Counted from the first letter of the stretch, positions 24,468 to 34,422 are shown. The stretch: 64,000 bases of DNA from Caulobacter sp. SL161 (GCF_026672375.1 NZ_JAPPRA010000001.1:2976001-3040000); one strand, 5' to 3'. Program-made: numbers and translations. Notes: a model not told the origin generated them from the sequence alone.

Positions 24468-25181
24468 TTAACCAACTTTGGGAAGCGCTTCAGCCCGACT
24501 GTCGTCCAGGTAGCGCGCGCCGGTCGGCTTCAATGCAGCATCCAGGTCGATCACCAGCGGATTGCCGGTCGGAATCTCCACCCCGACGATCTGGTCGTCC
24601 GGCACGTTGAACAGGTGCTTGACGATGGCGCGCAACGAGTTGCCGTGGGCGGCGATCAGCACAGTCTCGCCGGCCTTGAGATGCGGAGCGATGTCGCTTT
24701 CCCAGTAGGGCAGAACGCGGACCAGCGTCGTCGCCAGGCTTTCCGTGCTGGGCAGGCTTGCGCCCTTGTAGCGGCGGTCCTTGCTGAAGTCGTACTCGCC
24801 CCCCGGCGCCAGTTGCGGCGGCGGGATATCGTACGAACGGCGCCAGATGGTCACCTGCTCGACGCCGTGCTTTTCGGCGGTCTCTGCCTTGTTCAGGCCC
24901 GTCAGCCCGCCGTAGTGACGCTCGTTCAGGCGCCAGTCCTTAGTCACGGGGATGAAGCTCTGCTTGGCGGCGTCCAGCGCCAGATTGCCCGTGCGGATGG
25001 CGCGGGTCTGAACCGAGGTGAACAAGCGGTCGATCTCGATGCCCGCTGCGGCGATCAGTTCGCCCCCCTTCCGAGCCTGGGCCTCGCCCTCGGCGGTCAG
25101 GTCGACGTCGACCCAGCCGGTGAAGCGGTTTTCCAGGTTCCACTGGCTTTGGCCATGGCGGAGCAGGACGAGCGTCGGCAT
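24468..25181 (-). CDS. gpmA: 2,3-bisphosphoglycerate-dependent phosphoglycerate mutase
   Basis: Glycolytic/gluconeogenic interconversion of 3- and 2-phosphoglycerate. The 237-aa protein has the phosphohistidine motif LVLLRHGQSQWN at the N-terminus, LNERHYGGLTGLNK, and LIAAHGNSLRAIVKHL near the C-terminus, the classic dPGM set. Confidence 0.94.
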   Translation of the reverse strand: MPTLVLLRHGQSQWNLENRFTGWVDVDLTAEGEAQARKGGELIAAAGIEIDRLFTSVQTRAIRTGNLALDAAKQSFIPVTKDWRLNERHYGGLTGLNKAETAEKHGVEQVTIWRRSYDIPPPQLAPGGEYDFSKDRRYKGASLPSTESLATTLVRVLPYWESDIAPHLKAGETVLIAAHGNSLRAIVKHLFNVPDDQIVGVEIPTGNPLVIDLDAALKPTGARYLDDSRAEALPKVG

Positions 25182-25323
25182 CGGGCTTCCTTCGGAGATC
25201 AGGGCAATACCAGGGCGGGCTAAGGCCAGCCCGCTTCAGCGTCAAGCGCCGAAGCGGCCAAGGACGCGATCAGCCCGGTGCGCGCCCCCTCCCCCAGGCC
25301 GCCGCGCGTGCTATAGGCGAGCC

Positions 25324-25557
25324 ATGCCTGATCGCATCTTCATGCCTCTCATGGGACTCATCGCCGCCGCGCTGATCGCCCTCTCCCTCGTCTGGCCCCA
25401 GGGCCAGGGCGACCGCTCCTGGGGCCCCTTCGGCCACACGCCCGTTCAGCAGACCCCGGAGATGAAGGCCAAAATTCAGCGGGAAAAGGACTCGGCGCGC
25501 CGTCGGGACGAGGCGGCGAAGAAGGCTGTCGAGGCCATGGATCAGCTTTCGCAATGA
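25324..25557 (+). CDS. Small single-pass membrane protein (77 aa)
   Basis: An N-terminal hydrophobic helix (about residues 5-24) is followed by a charged, helical tail rich in K, R and E (MKAKIQREKDSARRRDEAAK) that may form a coiled coil. Its stop overlaps the kdsD start (ATGA at 25554-25557), so it is translationally coupled. No family is recognised. Confidence 0.75.
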   Translation: MPDRIFMPLMGLIAAALIALSLVWPQGQGDRSWGPFGHTPVQQTPEMKAKIQREKDSARRRDEAAKKAVEAMDQLSQ

Positions 25558-26510
25558 GCGACTTCGACGCTGTTCAGGTCGGCCGCCGCGTCCTCGCCGT
25601 AGAAGCCGATGCGCTGCGCGTCCTCGCCGACTCGCTTGGCGAGGCCTTCGCCAATGCGGTCGAGACGATCTTCAACGCCAAGGGTCGCGTCGTCTGCACG
25701 GGCATGGGCAAGTCGGGGCATGTGGCGCGGAAGATCGCCGCCACCCTCGCCTCGACCGGCACCCAGGCGATGTTCGTCCACCCCGCCGAAGCCTCGCACG
25801 GCGACCTGGGCATGATCGGGCCCGACGACGTGGTTCTGGCGCTGTCCAAGTCGGGCGCCGGCCGCGAACTGGCCGACACCCTGGCGTACGCCAAGCGCTT
25901 CTCGATCCCGCTGCTCGCCATGACCGCCGTGGCCGACAGCCCGCTCGGTCAGGCGGGTGACATCCTGCTGCTGCTCCCCGACGCGCCCGAGGGGACGGCG
26001 GAAGTGAACGCACCGACCACGTCGACCACCCTACAGATCGCGCTGGGCGACGCGATCGCCGTAGCCCTGCTGGAGCGGCGCGGCTTCACCGCCAGCGACT
26101 TCCGCGTCTTCCACCCCGGCGGCAAGCTCGGCGCGATGCTGCGCACGGTCGGCGACCTGATGCACGGCGCCGATGAGCTTCCCCTGATCGCTGCAGACGC
26201 CGCCATGCCCGACGCTTTGCTGGTCATGAGCGAAAAGCGTTTCGGCGCGGTCGGCGTTGTTGATGAGGCGGGTCGCCTCAGTGGCTTGATCACGGACGGC
26301 GATCTGCGTCGACACATGGATGGGCTGCTGACCCACACCGCCGGCGAGGTCATGACGCACGCTCCCCTGACCATCGGCCCCGGCGCCCTGGCCGCCGAAG
26401 CGCTGAAGGTTATGAACGAGCGGCGGATCACCGTGCTTTTCGTCGTCGAGCGCGAACGCCCCGTCGGCATTCTGCATGTGCACGACCTGCTTCGCGCGGG
26501 TGTGATCTAG
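25554..26510 (+). CDS. kdsD: Arabinose-5-phosphate isomerase (KpsF/GutQ family)
   Basis: Interconverts ribulose-5-P and arabinose-5-P for Kdo and LPS synthesis. The 318-aa protein has a SIS domain (about 40-175: GRVVCTGMGKSGHVARKIAA, HGDLGMIGPDDVVLALSKSG, NAPTTSTTLQIALGDAIAVA), the FHPGGKLG junction, and two CBS domains (about 205-318). It is the second gene of a short operon with the 77-aa membrane protein. Confidence 0.92.
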   Translation: MSDFDAVQVGRRVLAVEADALRVLADSLGEAFANAVETIFNAKGRVVCTGMGKSGHVARKIAATLASTGTQAMFVHPAEASHGDLGMIGPDDVVLALSKSGAGRELADTLAYAKRFSIPLLAMTAVADSPLGQAGDILLLLPDAPEGTAEVNAPTTSTTLQIALGDAIAVALLERRGFTASDFRVFHPGGKLGAMLRTVGDLMHGADELPLIAADAAMPDALLVMSEKRFGAVGVVDEAGRLSGLITDGDLRRHMDGLLTHTAGEVMTHAPLTIGPGALAAEALKVMNERRITVLFVVERERPVGILHVHDLLRAGVI

Positions 26511-26608
26511 ATCACAATCAACGACTGTAAACTTCTTCATGTGAACGCGATAGCCGTCTGCGAAAGAGATAGCTAATGCGCCCCTGTAAAAACTGAAGCG
26601 AGCCTTCA

Positions 26609-28105
26609 ATGTTCTCCGCGCCCCGCGCCGATCTGGTTCCCAATACGGCCGCCTACGAAAACGAGCCCCTGGTCAAGGCGACGGGCTTTCGCGAGTACGA
26701 CGCACGCTGGCTGTTTGGGCCGGAGATCAATCTCCTGGGCGTGCAGGCCCTGGGTCTGGGTCTTGGGACCTACATCCACGAGCTGGGCCAATCGAAGATC
26801 GTGGTCGGCCACGACTTCCGCTCATACTCGACCTCGATCAAGAACGCCCTGATCCTGGGCCTGATCGGCGCCGGCTGCGAAGTGCATGACATTGGCCTCG
26901 CCCTGTCGCCCACCGCCTATTTCGCCCAGTTCGACCTCGACATTCCGTGCGTGGCCATGGTCACCGCCAGCCACAACGAGAACGGCTGGACCGGCGTGAA
27001 GATGGGCGCCCAGAAGCCCCTGACCTTCGGCCCCGACGAGATGAGCCGCCTGAAGGACATCGTGCTGAACGCCAAGTTCGTGGAACGCGACGGCGGCAAG
27101 CTGGTCCGGGTGCAAGGCGAGGCCCAGCGCTACATCGACGACGTCGCCAAGCGCGCCAGCGTCACGCGCCCCCTGAAAGTCATCGCCGCCTGCGGCAACG
27201 GCACGGCCGGCGCCTTCGTGGTCGAGGCCCTGCAGAAGATGGGTGTGGCTGAGGTGGTCCCGATGGACACCGACCTGGACTTCACCTTCCCCAAGTACAA
27301 CCCGAACCCCGAAGACGCCGAGATGCTGCACGCGATGGCCCACGCCGTCCGTGAAACCGGCGCGGACCTGGCGTTCGGCTTCGACGGCGACGGCGACCGC
27401 TGCGGCGTCGTAGACGACGAGGGCGAGGAGATCTTCGCCGACAAGATCGGCCTGATGCTGGCGCGGGATCTGGCGCCGCTGCATCCCGGCGCGACCTTCG
27501 TCGTGGATGTGAAGTCCACGGGCCTCTACGCCACCGACCCGATCCTGGCTGCCCATGGCTGCAAGGTCATCTACTGGAAGACCGGCCACAGCTACATCAA
27601 GCGCAAGAGCGCCGAACTGGGCGCCCTGGCCGGCTTCGAGAAGAGCGGCCACTTCTTCATGAACGGCGAACTGGGCTACGGCTATGACTGCGGCCTGACC
27701 GCCGCCGCCGCCATCCTGGCCATGCTGGACCGCAATCCGGGCCTGAAGCTGTCGGACATGCGCAAGGCCCTCCCCGTCGCCTTCACCTCGCTGACCATGA
27801 GCCCGCACTGCGGCGACGAGGTGAAGTACGGCGTCGTGGCCGACGTGGTGAAGGAATACGAGGACCTGTTCGCCGCCGGCGGCTCGATCTTGGGCCGCAA
27901 GATAACCGAGGTGATCACGGTCAATGGCGTGCGCGTCCACCTGGAGGATGGCTCGTGGGTGCTGGTCCGCGCCTCGTCGAACAAACCCGAGGTCGTGGTG
28001 GTGGTCGAGAGCACCCGGTCCGAAGACGACATGCGCGCCCTCTTCCGCCAGGAGGTCAAGCCGCGCCTCGGCGACCGGGTCGGCAAGTACAATCAGGAAA
28101 TCTGA
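26609..28105 (+). CDS. Phosphomannomutase/phosphoglucomutase
   Basis: A 498-aa alpha-D-phosphohexomutase. The phosphoserine is S121 in MVTASHNENGWTGVKMG. The metal loop DGDGDRCG lies near residue 259 and the sugar loop EKSGHFF follows. The C-terminal phosphate-binding part carries VLVRASSNKPEVVVVVEST. It supplies mannose-1-P or glucose-1-P for surface polysaccharides; which sugar is preferred cannot be told. Its proximity to kdsD suggests a shared role in envelope glycans. Confidence 0.9.
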   Translation: MFSAPRADLVPNTAAYENEPLVKATGFREYDARWLFGPEINLLGVQALGLGLGTYIHELGQSKIVVGHDFRSYSTSIKNALILGLIGAGCEVHDIGLALSPTAYFAQFDLDIPCVAMVTASHNENGWTGVKMGAQKPLTFGPDEMSRLKDIVLNAKFVERDGGKLVRVQGEAQRYIDDVAKRASVTRPLKVIAACGNGTAGAFVVEALQKMGVAEVVPMDTDLDFTFPKYNPNPEDAEMLHAMAHAVRETGADLAFGFDGDGDRCGVVDDEGEEIFADKIGLMLARDLAPLHPGATFVVDVKSTGLYATDPILAAHGCKVIYWKTGHSYIKRKSAELGALAGFEKSGHFFMNGELGYGYDCGLTAAAAILAMLDRNPGLKLSDMRKALPVAFTSLTMSPHCGDEVKYGVVADVVKEYEDLFAAGGSILGRKITEVITVNGVRVHLEDGSWVLVRASSNKPEVVVVVESTRSEDDMRALFRQEVKPRLGDRVGKYNQEI

Positions 28106-28120
28106 GCGGGCGGCCGTCGT

Positions 28121-28204
28121 CCTCCCCCTTCGACAAGCTCAGGGTGAGGGCTATGTTCAGCGCCGCACTAGAAAACCTCACCCCGAGCCTGTCTAAGGGC
28201 GAGG
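28121..28204. repeat. Palindromic intergenic repeat, copy F (CCCTTCGACAAGCTCAGGG type)
   Basis: CCTCCCCCTTCGACAAGCTC with AGGGTGAGG, and the inverted CCTCACCCCGAGCCTG with AAGGGCGAGG, flank a 26-base centre. It is a REP-like element between the mutase and GNAT genes. It is a different class from copies A-E. Confidence 0.7.
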
Positions 28205-28226
28205 TTTACGAACCAAGACACTTGTC

Positions 28227-28664
28227 ATGATCAAGCTCCGCCCTTCCCGCCCCGAAGACGGCCCACGCGTCATCGAGATCTGGGCGGCCGCCGTGGATGC
28301 GACGCATGACTTCCTCTCGCCGGAGGATCGCGCCGCGATCGGTCGGGAGGTCGAGGCGTTCCTGCCCTACGCGCCGCTGACGGTGGCGGTGGACCGCCGC
28401 GATCGCCCCGTCGGCTTCCTGCTGATCGACGGCGCCCATATGGAAGCGCTGTTCATAGACCCCGAGCATCGGGATGCGGGCGTGGGGCGCATGCTGATCG
28501 AATACGCCCTGGCGGTGCACCCAGTCCTGACCACAGACGTCAACGAGCAGAACCTCCAGGCGCTCGGCTTCTACGAACACATGGGCTTCGAACGGACCGG
28601 CTGGTCGGCGACGGACGGTCAGGGACGAGCCTATCCGCTGATTCATCTACGCTTTGGCGTTTGA
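28227..28664 (+). CDS. GNAT-family N-acetyltransferase (YjaB-like)
   Basis: A 145-aa single GNAT domain. IKLRPSRPEDGPRVIEIW is strand/helix 1, MEALFIDPEHRDAGVGRMLI is the acetyl-CoA pyrophosphate loop (motif A), and NLQALGFYEHMGFERTGWSA is the C-terminal motif. It resembles E. coli YjaB/YiaC-type enzymes. The substrate is unknown. Confidence 0.87.
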   Translation: MIKLRPSRPEDGPRVIEIWAAAVDATHDFLSPEDRAAIGREVEAFLPYAPLTVAVDRRDRPVGFLLIDGAHMEALFIDPEHRDAGVGRMLIEYALAVHPVLTTDVNEQNLQALGFYEHMGFERTGWSATDGQGRAYPLIHLRFGV

Positions 28665-28707
28665 CCCGAACTCGGCTTAGCTGCGGCGTCCCAGCCCAGA
28701 GTCTCCG

Positions 28708-29985
28708 ATGCGCCGCATTCTGACCGCCCTCGCCCTCCTGCTCAGCCCCGGGCTCGCGTCCGCGGGACCATCGATCCTCCTGAAGCCCGACAAGGTCTGG
28801 ACGGCGGAGAACGCCGGGCCGCCGCGCGAAGGCTGGGCCGTGTTGGTCAGGGACGGAAAGATCGCCGCCGTCGGCCCGGCCGCGCAGATCGGGGAGTCCG
28901 GCGCGGAAGTTGTCGAGCTACCGGGCGCGACGCTGATCCCAGGCCTGATGGACCTGCACAGCCACCTGTTCCTGCATCCCTACAACGAAGCCTCGTGGGA
29001 TGATCAGGTGCTGAAGGAAACGCCGAGCTACCGAACTCTCCGCGCGGCGATGCAGGCCAAGGCCACGCTGGAGGCCGGGTTCACAACCTTGCGCGATCTT
29101 GGCACCGAGGGCGCGGGCACGGCGGACGTTCCCCTGAAGAAGGCGATCAATGATGGCCTGATCCCAGGCCCGCGCCTCTTCGTGACGACCCAGGCCATTG
29201 TCGCCACCGGCGCCTATGGCCCGGCCCGGAAAAACTACAATCCCGAGGCGGAGATCCCGCAGGGCGCGCAGGAAGCCAGCGGCGTTCTCGAGGTGGTCAA
29301 GGCTGTGCGCGAACAGTCCGGGGCCGGCGCAGACTGGATCAAGGTCTATGCCGACTACCGCATCGGGCCGGACGGTTCGACGCAGCCGACGTTCAGCGTC
29401 GAGGAGTTGAAGGCCCTGGTCGAGACCGCGCATTCCAGCGGCCGCCCTGTGTCGGCCCACGCAGCCAGCGATGAAGGGATGCGTCGCGCGATCCTGGCCG
29501 GGGTCGATACGATCGAGCACGGCTATGGCGGCTCGGAAGCCACCTTCAAGCTGATGGCCGAAAAGGGTGTCGTGTTCTTCCCGACCCTGACGGCGGTCGA
29601 GAGCACCTCGACCTATTTCGGCGGCTATGTCGCGGGCAAGACGGCCCCGACCCCGGCGATGCAGGCGGCCGAGCGCGCGTTCCGCCTGGCGGTCAAGGCT
29701 GGCGTAACCATCGGCATGGGCAGCGATGTCGGCGTCTTCAAGCACGGCGACAATGCGCGCGAGCTGGTTTGGCTGGTCCGCTACGGTTTGACGCCCGCCC
29801 AGGCGCTGCTCACGGCCACGGCGGTGGACGCAAAGGTCCTGGGCCGGGCCAACGATCTCGGCCAAATCAAATCCGGCTACCTCGCCGACCTCGTCGCGGT
29901 GAAGGGCGATCCGACGCGGACCATCGAGGCCACGCGCGATGTCGTTCTGGTGATGAAGGCCGGAAAAATCGTCGTTCGTCCCTGA
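28708..29985 (+). CDS. Exported metal-dependent amidohydrolase (imidazolonepropionase/prolidase-like)
   Basis: A 425-aa protein with a signal peptide (residues 1-19). It has a TIM-barrel amidohydrolase with DLHSHLFL (H84, H86), a carboxylated-lysine candidate K212 in [27 protein letters not shown] and [10 protein letters not shown], so the full binuclear metal set is present. Family members act as Xaa-Pro or Xaa-Arg/Lys dipeptidases; the substrate is not deducible. It is followed by two more exported proteins in the same direction. Confidence 0.88.
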   Translation: MRRILTALALLLSPGLASAGPSILLKPDKVWTAENAGPPREGWAVLVRDGKIAAVGPAAQIGESGAEVVELPGATLIPGLMDLHSHLFLHPYNEASWDDQVLKETPSYRTLRAAMQAKATLEAGFTTLRDLGTEGAGTADVPLKKAINDGLIPGPRLFVTTQAIVATGAYGPARKNYNPEAEIPQGAQEASGVLEVVKAVREQSGAGADWIKVYADYRIGPDGSTQPTFSVEELKALVETAHSSGRPVSAHAASDEGMRRAILAGVDTIEHGYGGSEATFKLMAEKGVVFFPTLTAVESTSTYFGGYVAGKTAPTPAMQAAERAFRLAVKAGVTIGMGSDVGVFKHGDNARELVWLVRYGLTPAQALLTATAVDAKVLGRANDLGQIKSGYLADLVAVKGDPTRTIEATRDVVLVMKAGKIVVRP

Positions 29986-30065
29986 TCGTCGCGGCGAACG
30001 CCTTGTTGCGCTTGGGACCGTTCACACGGCCCGCTAAGCAAGGCTTGTCGCCTGAAGGAGTCGCC

Positions 30066-30965
30066 ATGCGCCTGTCCGCTCTCGTCCTGGCCTGCCTTTG
30101 CCTGATCGCCTCGCCCGCCCTGGCGCAGAAGCTGGACGAGACGCCGCGCGTGGCGGTCATCTCGGCCTTTCCGCCGGAGATCGGGGCGCTGAACGCCGCC
30201 ACCGCCGAGCACAAGGCCTACGAGGTCAACGGCGTGCGGTTCATGACCGGCCAGCTCGAGGGCAAGCCGGTGGTGGTGTTCCTCAGCGGGGTGTCGATGG
30301 TCAACGCGGCCATGACCACTCAGATGGCGCTGGACCGTTTCAACATCACCCGCATCGTCTTCTCCGGCATTGCGGGCGGCGTCGATGAGAGCCTCGACAT
30401 CGGCGACGTCGTGGTCGCCGACCAGTGGGCCCAGAACCTGGAGAGCGCCTTCGCGCGCGAGACCGACAAGGGCTTCGAGATCTCTCCCAGCATCCGCACG
30501 ACGACCCTGGCCAACTACGGGATGATCTTCCCGCGCGGCATCCATATGCCGGGCGACGCCCTGGGCACGCCGGCCCGGGTCTGGTTCCCGGCCGATGCGG
30601 CCTTGCTGGATACCGCCCGCAAGGTCGCGGCGGACGTCTCGCTCCAGCGCTGCGCGGCCGACAAATGCCTGCTCCATCCGCCGAAGGTCGTCATCGGCGG
30701 CAACGGCGTCTCGGCCTCTGTGTTCCTCGACAACGCCGCCTACCGCAAATACCTGCGCGCCACCTTCGAAGCCCGGGTGGTCGACATGGAGAGCGCGGCC
30801 GTCGCCCATGTGGCCCTGGTCAACAAGACCCCGTTCATCGCCTTCCGCAGCCTGTCGGACCTGGCCGGCGGCGGCGCGGGCGCCAACGAGATGCACACCT
30901 TCATGGCCCTGGCCTCGGATAACTCGGCCACGGTGGTGAAGGCGTTCGTCAAGGCCTTGCCCTAG
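30066..30965 (+). CDS. Exported purine-nucleosidase-like protein (MTA/SAH nucleosidase superfamily)
   Basis: A phosphorylase/nucleosidase fold with a signal peptide (residues 1-20, ending SPALAQ), 299 aa. Family motifs are VAVISAFPPEIGALN, VVVFLSGVSMVNAAMTTQMA, IVFSGIAGGVDESLDIGDVV, VVDMESAAVAHVA with the catalytic glutamate, and FRSLSDLAGG with the catalytic aspartate. Periplasmic members are thought to salvage nucleosides. It follows the amidohydrolase by 80 bases. Confidence 0.85.
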   Translation: MRLSALVLACLCLIASPALAQKLDETPRVAVISAFPPEIGALNAATAEHKAYEVNGVRFMTGQLEGKPVVVFLSGVSMVNAAMTTQMALDRFNITRIVFSGIAGGVDESLDIGDVVVADQWAQNLESAFARETDKGFEISPSIRTTTLANYGMIFPRGIHMPGDALGTPARVWFPADAALLDTARKVAADVSLQRCAADKCLLHPPKVVIGGNGVSASVFLDNAAYRKYLRATFEARVVDMESAAVAHVALVNKTPFIAFRSLSDLAGGGAGANEMHTFMALASDNSATVVKAFVKALP

Positions 30966-31006
30966 ATTTCCGAACGTCTTGAGTTCAGACCCCGGAGGAG
31001 CAAACC

Positions 31007-31405
31007 ATGTCGTCTTTCGATCGCCGCGTCCTCATCTCGGGCGCCCTCGTCGCCGGCGCGACGCTGGCGACGCCGGCCAGCGCCGCGCCTGACGCGCCCA
31101 TGCTGTTTCACCAGGTCTTCTTCTGGCTGAAGAACCCGGGCGACAAGGCTGATCGGGACAAACTGATCGCGGGGCTGAAGGCGCTGAAGGCCATCGACGT
31201 CATCCAGCAACTGCACGTCGGCGTGCCTGCTGCGACCGAGAAGCGCGACGTCGTCGACAACAGCTACGATGTCTCCGAGCTCATGGTCTTCAAGAGCGTC
31301 GAGGACCAGAAGCGCTACCGGGACCACCCGCTGCTCCAGAAGTTCGTGGCCGATTGCAGCCATCTGTGGAGCAAGGTGGTGGTCTACGACTCGATGTCGG
31401 TCTGA
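31007..31405 (+). CDS. Exported Dabb-family protein
   Basis: 132 aa with a twin-arginine-type start (SSFDRRVLISGALVAGATLA) and AxA cleavage site. The mature part is a single stress-responsive A/B barrel (Dabb) domain: FHQVFFWLKNPGDKADRDKL, then VMVFKSVED-like ELMVFKSVEDQKRYRDHPLL. Dabb proteins dimerise and some are cyclases, but most are uncharacterised. It is the third exported protein of the run. Confidence 0.82.
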   Translation: MSSFDRRVLISGALVAGATLATPASAAPDAPMLFHQVFFWLKNPGDKADRDKLIAGLKALKAIDVIQQLHVGVPAATEKRDVVDNSYDVSELMVFKSVEDQKRYRDHPLLQKFVADCSHLWSKVVVYDSMSV

Positions 31406-31436
31406 AAGGACGGACGCCCCGGCCTCTAAAAATCCC

Positions 31437-31547
31437 GTGTCATCCCGGAAGCCTCGCAGAGGCTATCCGGGACCCAGGGGTTGCAAGAGCGCTGTACGCG
31501 CCGCCCCTGGGTCCCGGCTCTGCGCTGCGCTCCGGCCGGGATGACAC
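31437..31547. repeat. Palindromic intergenic repeat, copy D
   Basis: The outer arms GTGTCATCCCGG/CCGGGATGACAC enclose a CCGGGACCCAGGGG/CCCCTGGGTCCCGG inner pair. Copy E at 40097-40204 is essentially the reverse complement of this unit. It sits between convergent genes (Dabb and upp) and could serve as a bidirectional terminator. Confidence 0.75.
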
Positions 31548-31562
31548 GGAAGGAGTAAGCGG

Positions 31563-32192
31563 CTACCGCGTCCCGAACGTACGGTCGCCGGCGTCGCCGA
31601 GCCCCGGCACGATGTAGCCGTGGCCATTGAGCGTCTGGTCGATCGCGGCCGTCCAGATCGGCACGTCCGGGTGCGCCTCGCGTAGCGCATCGACGCCCGC
31701 CTGCGCGGCCAGCAGGCAGACAAAGCGCAGGTTGGTCACGCCATAGTGCTTGAGGCGCCTGATCGCCGCGATGGCCGAGTGGCCGGTGGCCAGCATCGGA
31801 TCGACCACGATGACCAGGCGGCCGGCGATGTCCTCGGGCGCCTTGAAATAGTATTCGACCGCCTCCAGCGTCTCGTGGTCGCGATAGAGGCCGATGTGCG
31901 CCACCCGCGCCGAGGGGACCAGGTCCAGCATGCCCTCGCACATGCCCAGGCCGGCGCGCAGGATCGGCGCAAAGACCAGCTTCTTGCCGGCGATCTCATA
32001 GGCCGTGGTCGGCGCCACAGGCGTCTCGATCCGGACCTCGTCCATCGGCAGATCGCGGGTGACCTCATAGCAGATCAACGTCGCGGTCTCGCGCATCAGG
32101 GCGCGGAACGTCTTCGTCGAGGTCGCCTTGTCCCGCATCTTGGTCAGCTTGTGCTGGACGAGCGGATGGCTGACGACGGTGACCTGAGACAT
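31563..32192 (-). CDS. upp: Uracil phosphoribosyltransferase
   Basis: Pyrimidine salvage, uracil + PRPP to UMP. The 209-aa protein has [20 protein letters not shown] at the N-terminus, [20 protein letters not shown], the PRPP loop [14 protein letters not shown] and the C-terminal [20 protein letters not shown], all diagnostic. Confidence 0.95.
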   Translation of the reverse strand: MSQVTVVSHPLVQHKLTKMRDKATSTKTFRALMRETATLICYEVTRDLPMDEVRIETPVAPTTAYEIAGKKLVFAPILRAGLGMCEGMLDLVPSARVAHIGLYRDHETLEAVEYYFKAPEDIAGRLVIVVDPMLATGHSAIAAIRRLKHYGVTNLRFVCLLAAQAGVDALREAHPDVPIWTAAIDQTLNGHGYIVPGLGDAGDRTFGTR

Positions 32193-32245
32193 GGGAAAAT
32201 CCGGCTAGGAGCTTAGGCCCACGCTCCTAGCACGGTGTCTCGAAA

Positions 32246-34420
32246 TCAGGCCAGTTGGTCGCCGATCGGCAAGGACCGGATGCGTTTGCCGGTCGCCGCG
32301 AAGATGGCGTTGCACAGGGCCGCCGGGGCCGGCGGATAGGCCGGCTCGCCAAGGCCCGTCGGATTGTTGTCCGACAGCTTGTAACGCACCTCGACGGGCG
32401 GCGCGTCGGCCATGCGCAGCAGTGGGAAGTCGCCGAAATTGCTGTTCACCGCCGCGCCGTTCTCGAAGGTGATGCTCTGGTAGAGCGTGCTGCCGATGGC
32501 GTCGAGGATCGAGCCCTGCATCTGCTGGTCGGCCCCGCTGGGGTTGACGATCTGGCGGCCGACATCGGCGGCGGCCCAGACCTTGTCGACCTTCACCGCG
32601 CCGTCCTTGACCGTCACCTGCATGACCACCGCCACATAGCCCAGATGGCTGTAGTGGCAGGCCACGCCCAGGCCCGTGCCCTTGGGAAGCTTTCGCCCCC
32701 AGCCCGACATCTCGGCCGCAAGGTCGAGCACGCCGCGCATGCGGCCGGTGTGGAAGCTGTCGCCCTTGCCCGGCTCGCCCAGGAGGCGCGGCTCGCCCAG
32801 CAGCTCGCGACGGAAGGCGACGGGGTCCTTGCCTGCGGCCAGGGCCAGCTCGTCGGTGAAGCTCTGGATCACAAAGCCGAAGGCGTTGTTACCCGGCGCA
32901 CGCAGGAAGCCGGTCGGGAAGCCCAGCGGCATCACCGACACGTCGTGACGATAGTTAGCCACGGCCCGGCACGGGAACTGGGTCGAGTTCATCGCCGCGG
33001 CGGTGTTGAAGGTCTCGCTTTCGCCAAACGTGATGAAGTGGTTCTTCCAGGCGACCAGAGCGCCCTTGGCGTCCAGACCGGCGGTCAGGTTGTGCCAGCC
33101 GCCCGGACGATAGAAGTCGTGTTGCATGTCATCCTCGCGGGTCCAGATCAGCTGGACCGGCGCATTGACCTTGGCAGCGATGGCGGCGGCCTCAACCATG
33201 TAGTCGTTCATCAGACGGCGACCAAAGCCGCCGCCGCCACGGATCAGATGGATGGTGATCGCCGACGGATCGACGTTCAGCGCCCGCGCGACCAGGGCGC
33301 GACCGGACTCGGGGTTCTGGGTCGGAGCCCAGATCTCAACCTTGCCGTCCTTGACCTGCGCGGTGCAGTTCTGCGGCTCCAGCGCGGCATGAGCGATGAA
33401 GGGGTAGCTGTAGGCGGCGCTGACGGTCTTGGCAGCGCTCTTCAGCGCCGCCTCGACATCCCCGTCGTTGTGCAGGTTGCGATGCGGCGGCGCGGCGGCC
33501 AGTTCGGCCGCCTTGGCCGCGAAGCTCGCGGTGCTCTGGCCGGCCGTCGGGTGCTCGGCCCACTGGATCTGCAGCGCCTCACGGCCCTTGCGCGCCGCCC
33601 ACCAGCTGTCGGCCACCACGGCCACGCCCGGCAACAGCCCCTGCAGGTTGGTCCCGCCCTCGATGACGAAGGCGTCGCGGACGCCCTTCACCGCCTTGGC
33701 CGGCGCCAGATCGACCGACGCCACCTTGGCCCCATAGACCGGCGCCTTGGCGAAGGTGGCGAACAGCATGCCCGGAAGGCGCACGTCGATGCCGTAGGTC
33801 GGCTGGCCGGTGACGATCGCGTCGAGGTTCTGGCTCTTGTGGCTCTTGCCGATGATCCGGAAGGCCTTGGGGTCCTTGAGCGTCAGCGATTTGGGGTCGG
33901 GCGGGGTGAGCGCCGCGGCGGCCTGCGCCAGCTCGCCGTAGGACGCGCGGCGCTTGCTGGCGGCGTGGACCACGACGCCCGGCTCGGTCGTCAGGCTCTC
34001 GGCCGGGACGTTCCAGCGCGCGGCGGCCGCGGCGATCAGCAGGGCGCGGACCGTCGCGCCCACCCGGCGCAGGCCGTCATACTCCAGCGTCGTGGCCATG
34101 CTGCCGCCGGCCACCTGGCGTCCGTAAACCTTGGTATCGGCGATGGCCTGCTCGACCGTGACCGCCGACCAGTCGACATCCAGCTCCTCGGCGATCAGCA
34201 TCGGCAGGGCCGTCTTGATCCCCTGCCCCACCTCGGGAACCTTGGAGGCGATGGTCACCTTGCCGTCCGGCGCGATGCGGACATAGGCGTTGATCTTGGT
34301 GTCGCCCGCCGCGCGGCTTTCGGCCGACAGGGTGAAGCTGAGCAGCAGGCCGCCCCCGAGGGCCGCGCCCGATTGCAGGACAAGGCGACGGGTCGGGTCG
34401 CGCAGGATCTCGCCGTCCAT
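32246..34420 (-). CDS. iorB: Molybdenum hydroxylase large subunit (isoquinoline 1-oxidoreductase beta type)
   Basis: A 724-aa xanthine-oxidase-family catalytic subunit with a Tat-like N-terminus (DPTRRLVLQSGAALGGG), so probably periplasmic. Seen in order: KVPEVGQGIKTALPMLIAEE, YGRQVAGGSMATTLEYDGLR, RGGGGFGRRLMNDYMVEAAA (cofactor loop), FLRAPGNNAFGFVIQSF and the C-terminal NPTGLGEPAYPPAPAALCNA. The last carries the active-site glutamate region. Such enzymes use the cytosine-dinucleotide Mo cofactor and oxidise N-heterocycles or aldehydes. The ATG at 34420 is two bases after the iorA stop; a TTG at 34426 is an alternative. The substrate is unknown. Confidence 0.88.
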   Translation of the reverse strand: MDGEILRDPTRRLVLQSGAALGGGLLLSFTLSAESRAAGDTKINAYVRIAPDGKVTIASKVPEVGQGIKTALPMLIAEELDVDWSAVTVEQAIADTKVYGRQVAGGSMATTLEYDGLRRVGATVRALLIAAAAARWNVPAESLTTEPGVVVHAASKRRASYGELAQAAAALTPPDPKSLTLKDPKAFRIIGKSHKSQNLDAIVTGQPTYGIDVRLPGMLFATFAKAPVYGAKVASVDLAPAKAVKGVRDAFVIEGGTNLQGLLPGVAVVADSWWAARKGREALQIQWAEHPTAGQSTASFAAKAAELAAAPPHRNLHNDGDVEAALKSAAKTVSAAYSYPFIAHAALEPQNCTAQVKDGKVEIWAPTQNPESGRALVARALNVDPSAITIHLIRGGGGFGRRLMNDYMVEAAAIAAKVNAPVQLIWTREDDMQHDFYRPGGWHNLTAGLDAKGALVAWKNHFITFGESETFNTAAAMNSTQFPCRAVANYRHDVSVMPLGFPTGFLRAPGNNAFGFVIQSFTDELALAAGKDPVAFRRELLGEPRLLGEPGKGDSFHTGRMRGVLDLAAEMSGWGRKLPKGTGLGVACHYSHLGYVAVVMQVTVKDGAVKVDKVWAAADVGRQIVNPSGADQQMQGSILDAIGSTLYQSITFENGAAVNSNFGDFPLLRMADAPPVEVRYKLSDNNPTGLGEPAYPPAPAALCNAIFAATGKRIRSLPIGDQLA

Positions 34421-34422
34421 GA

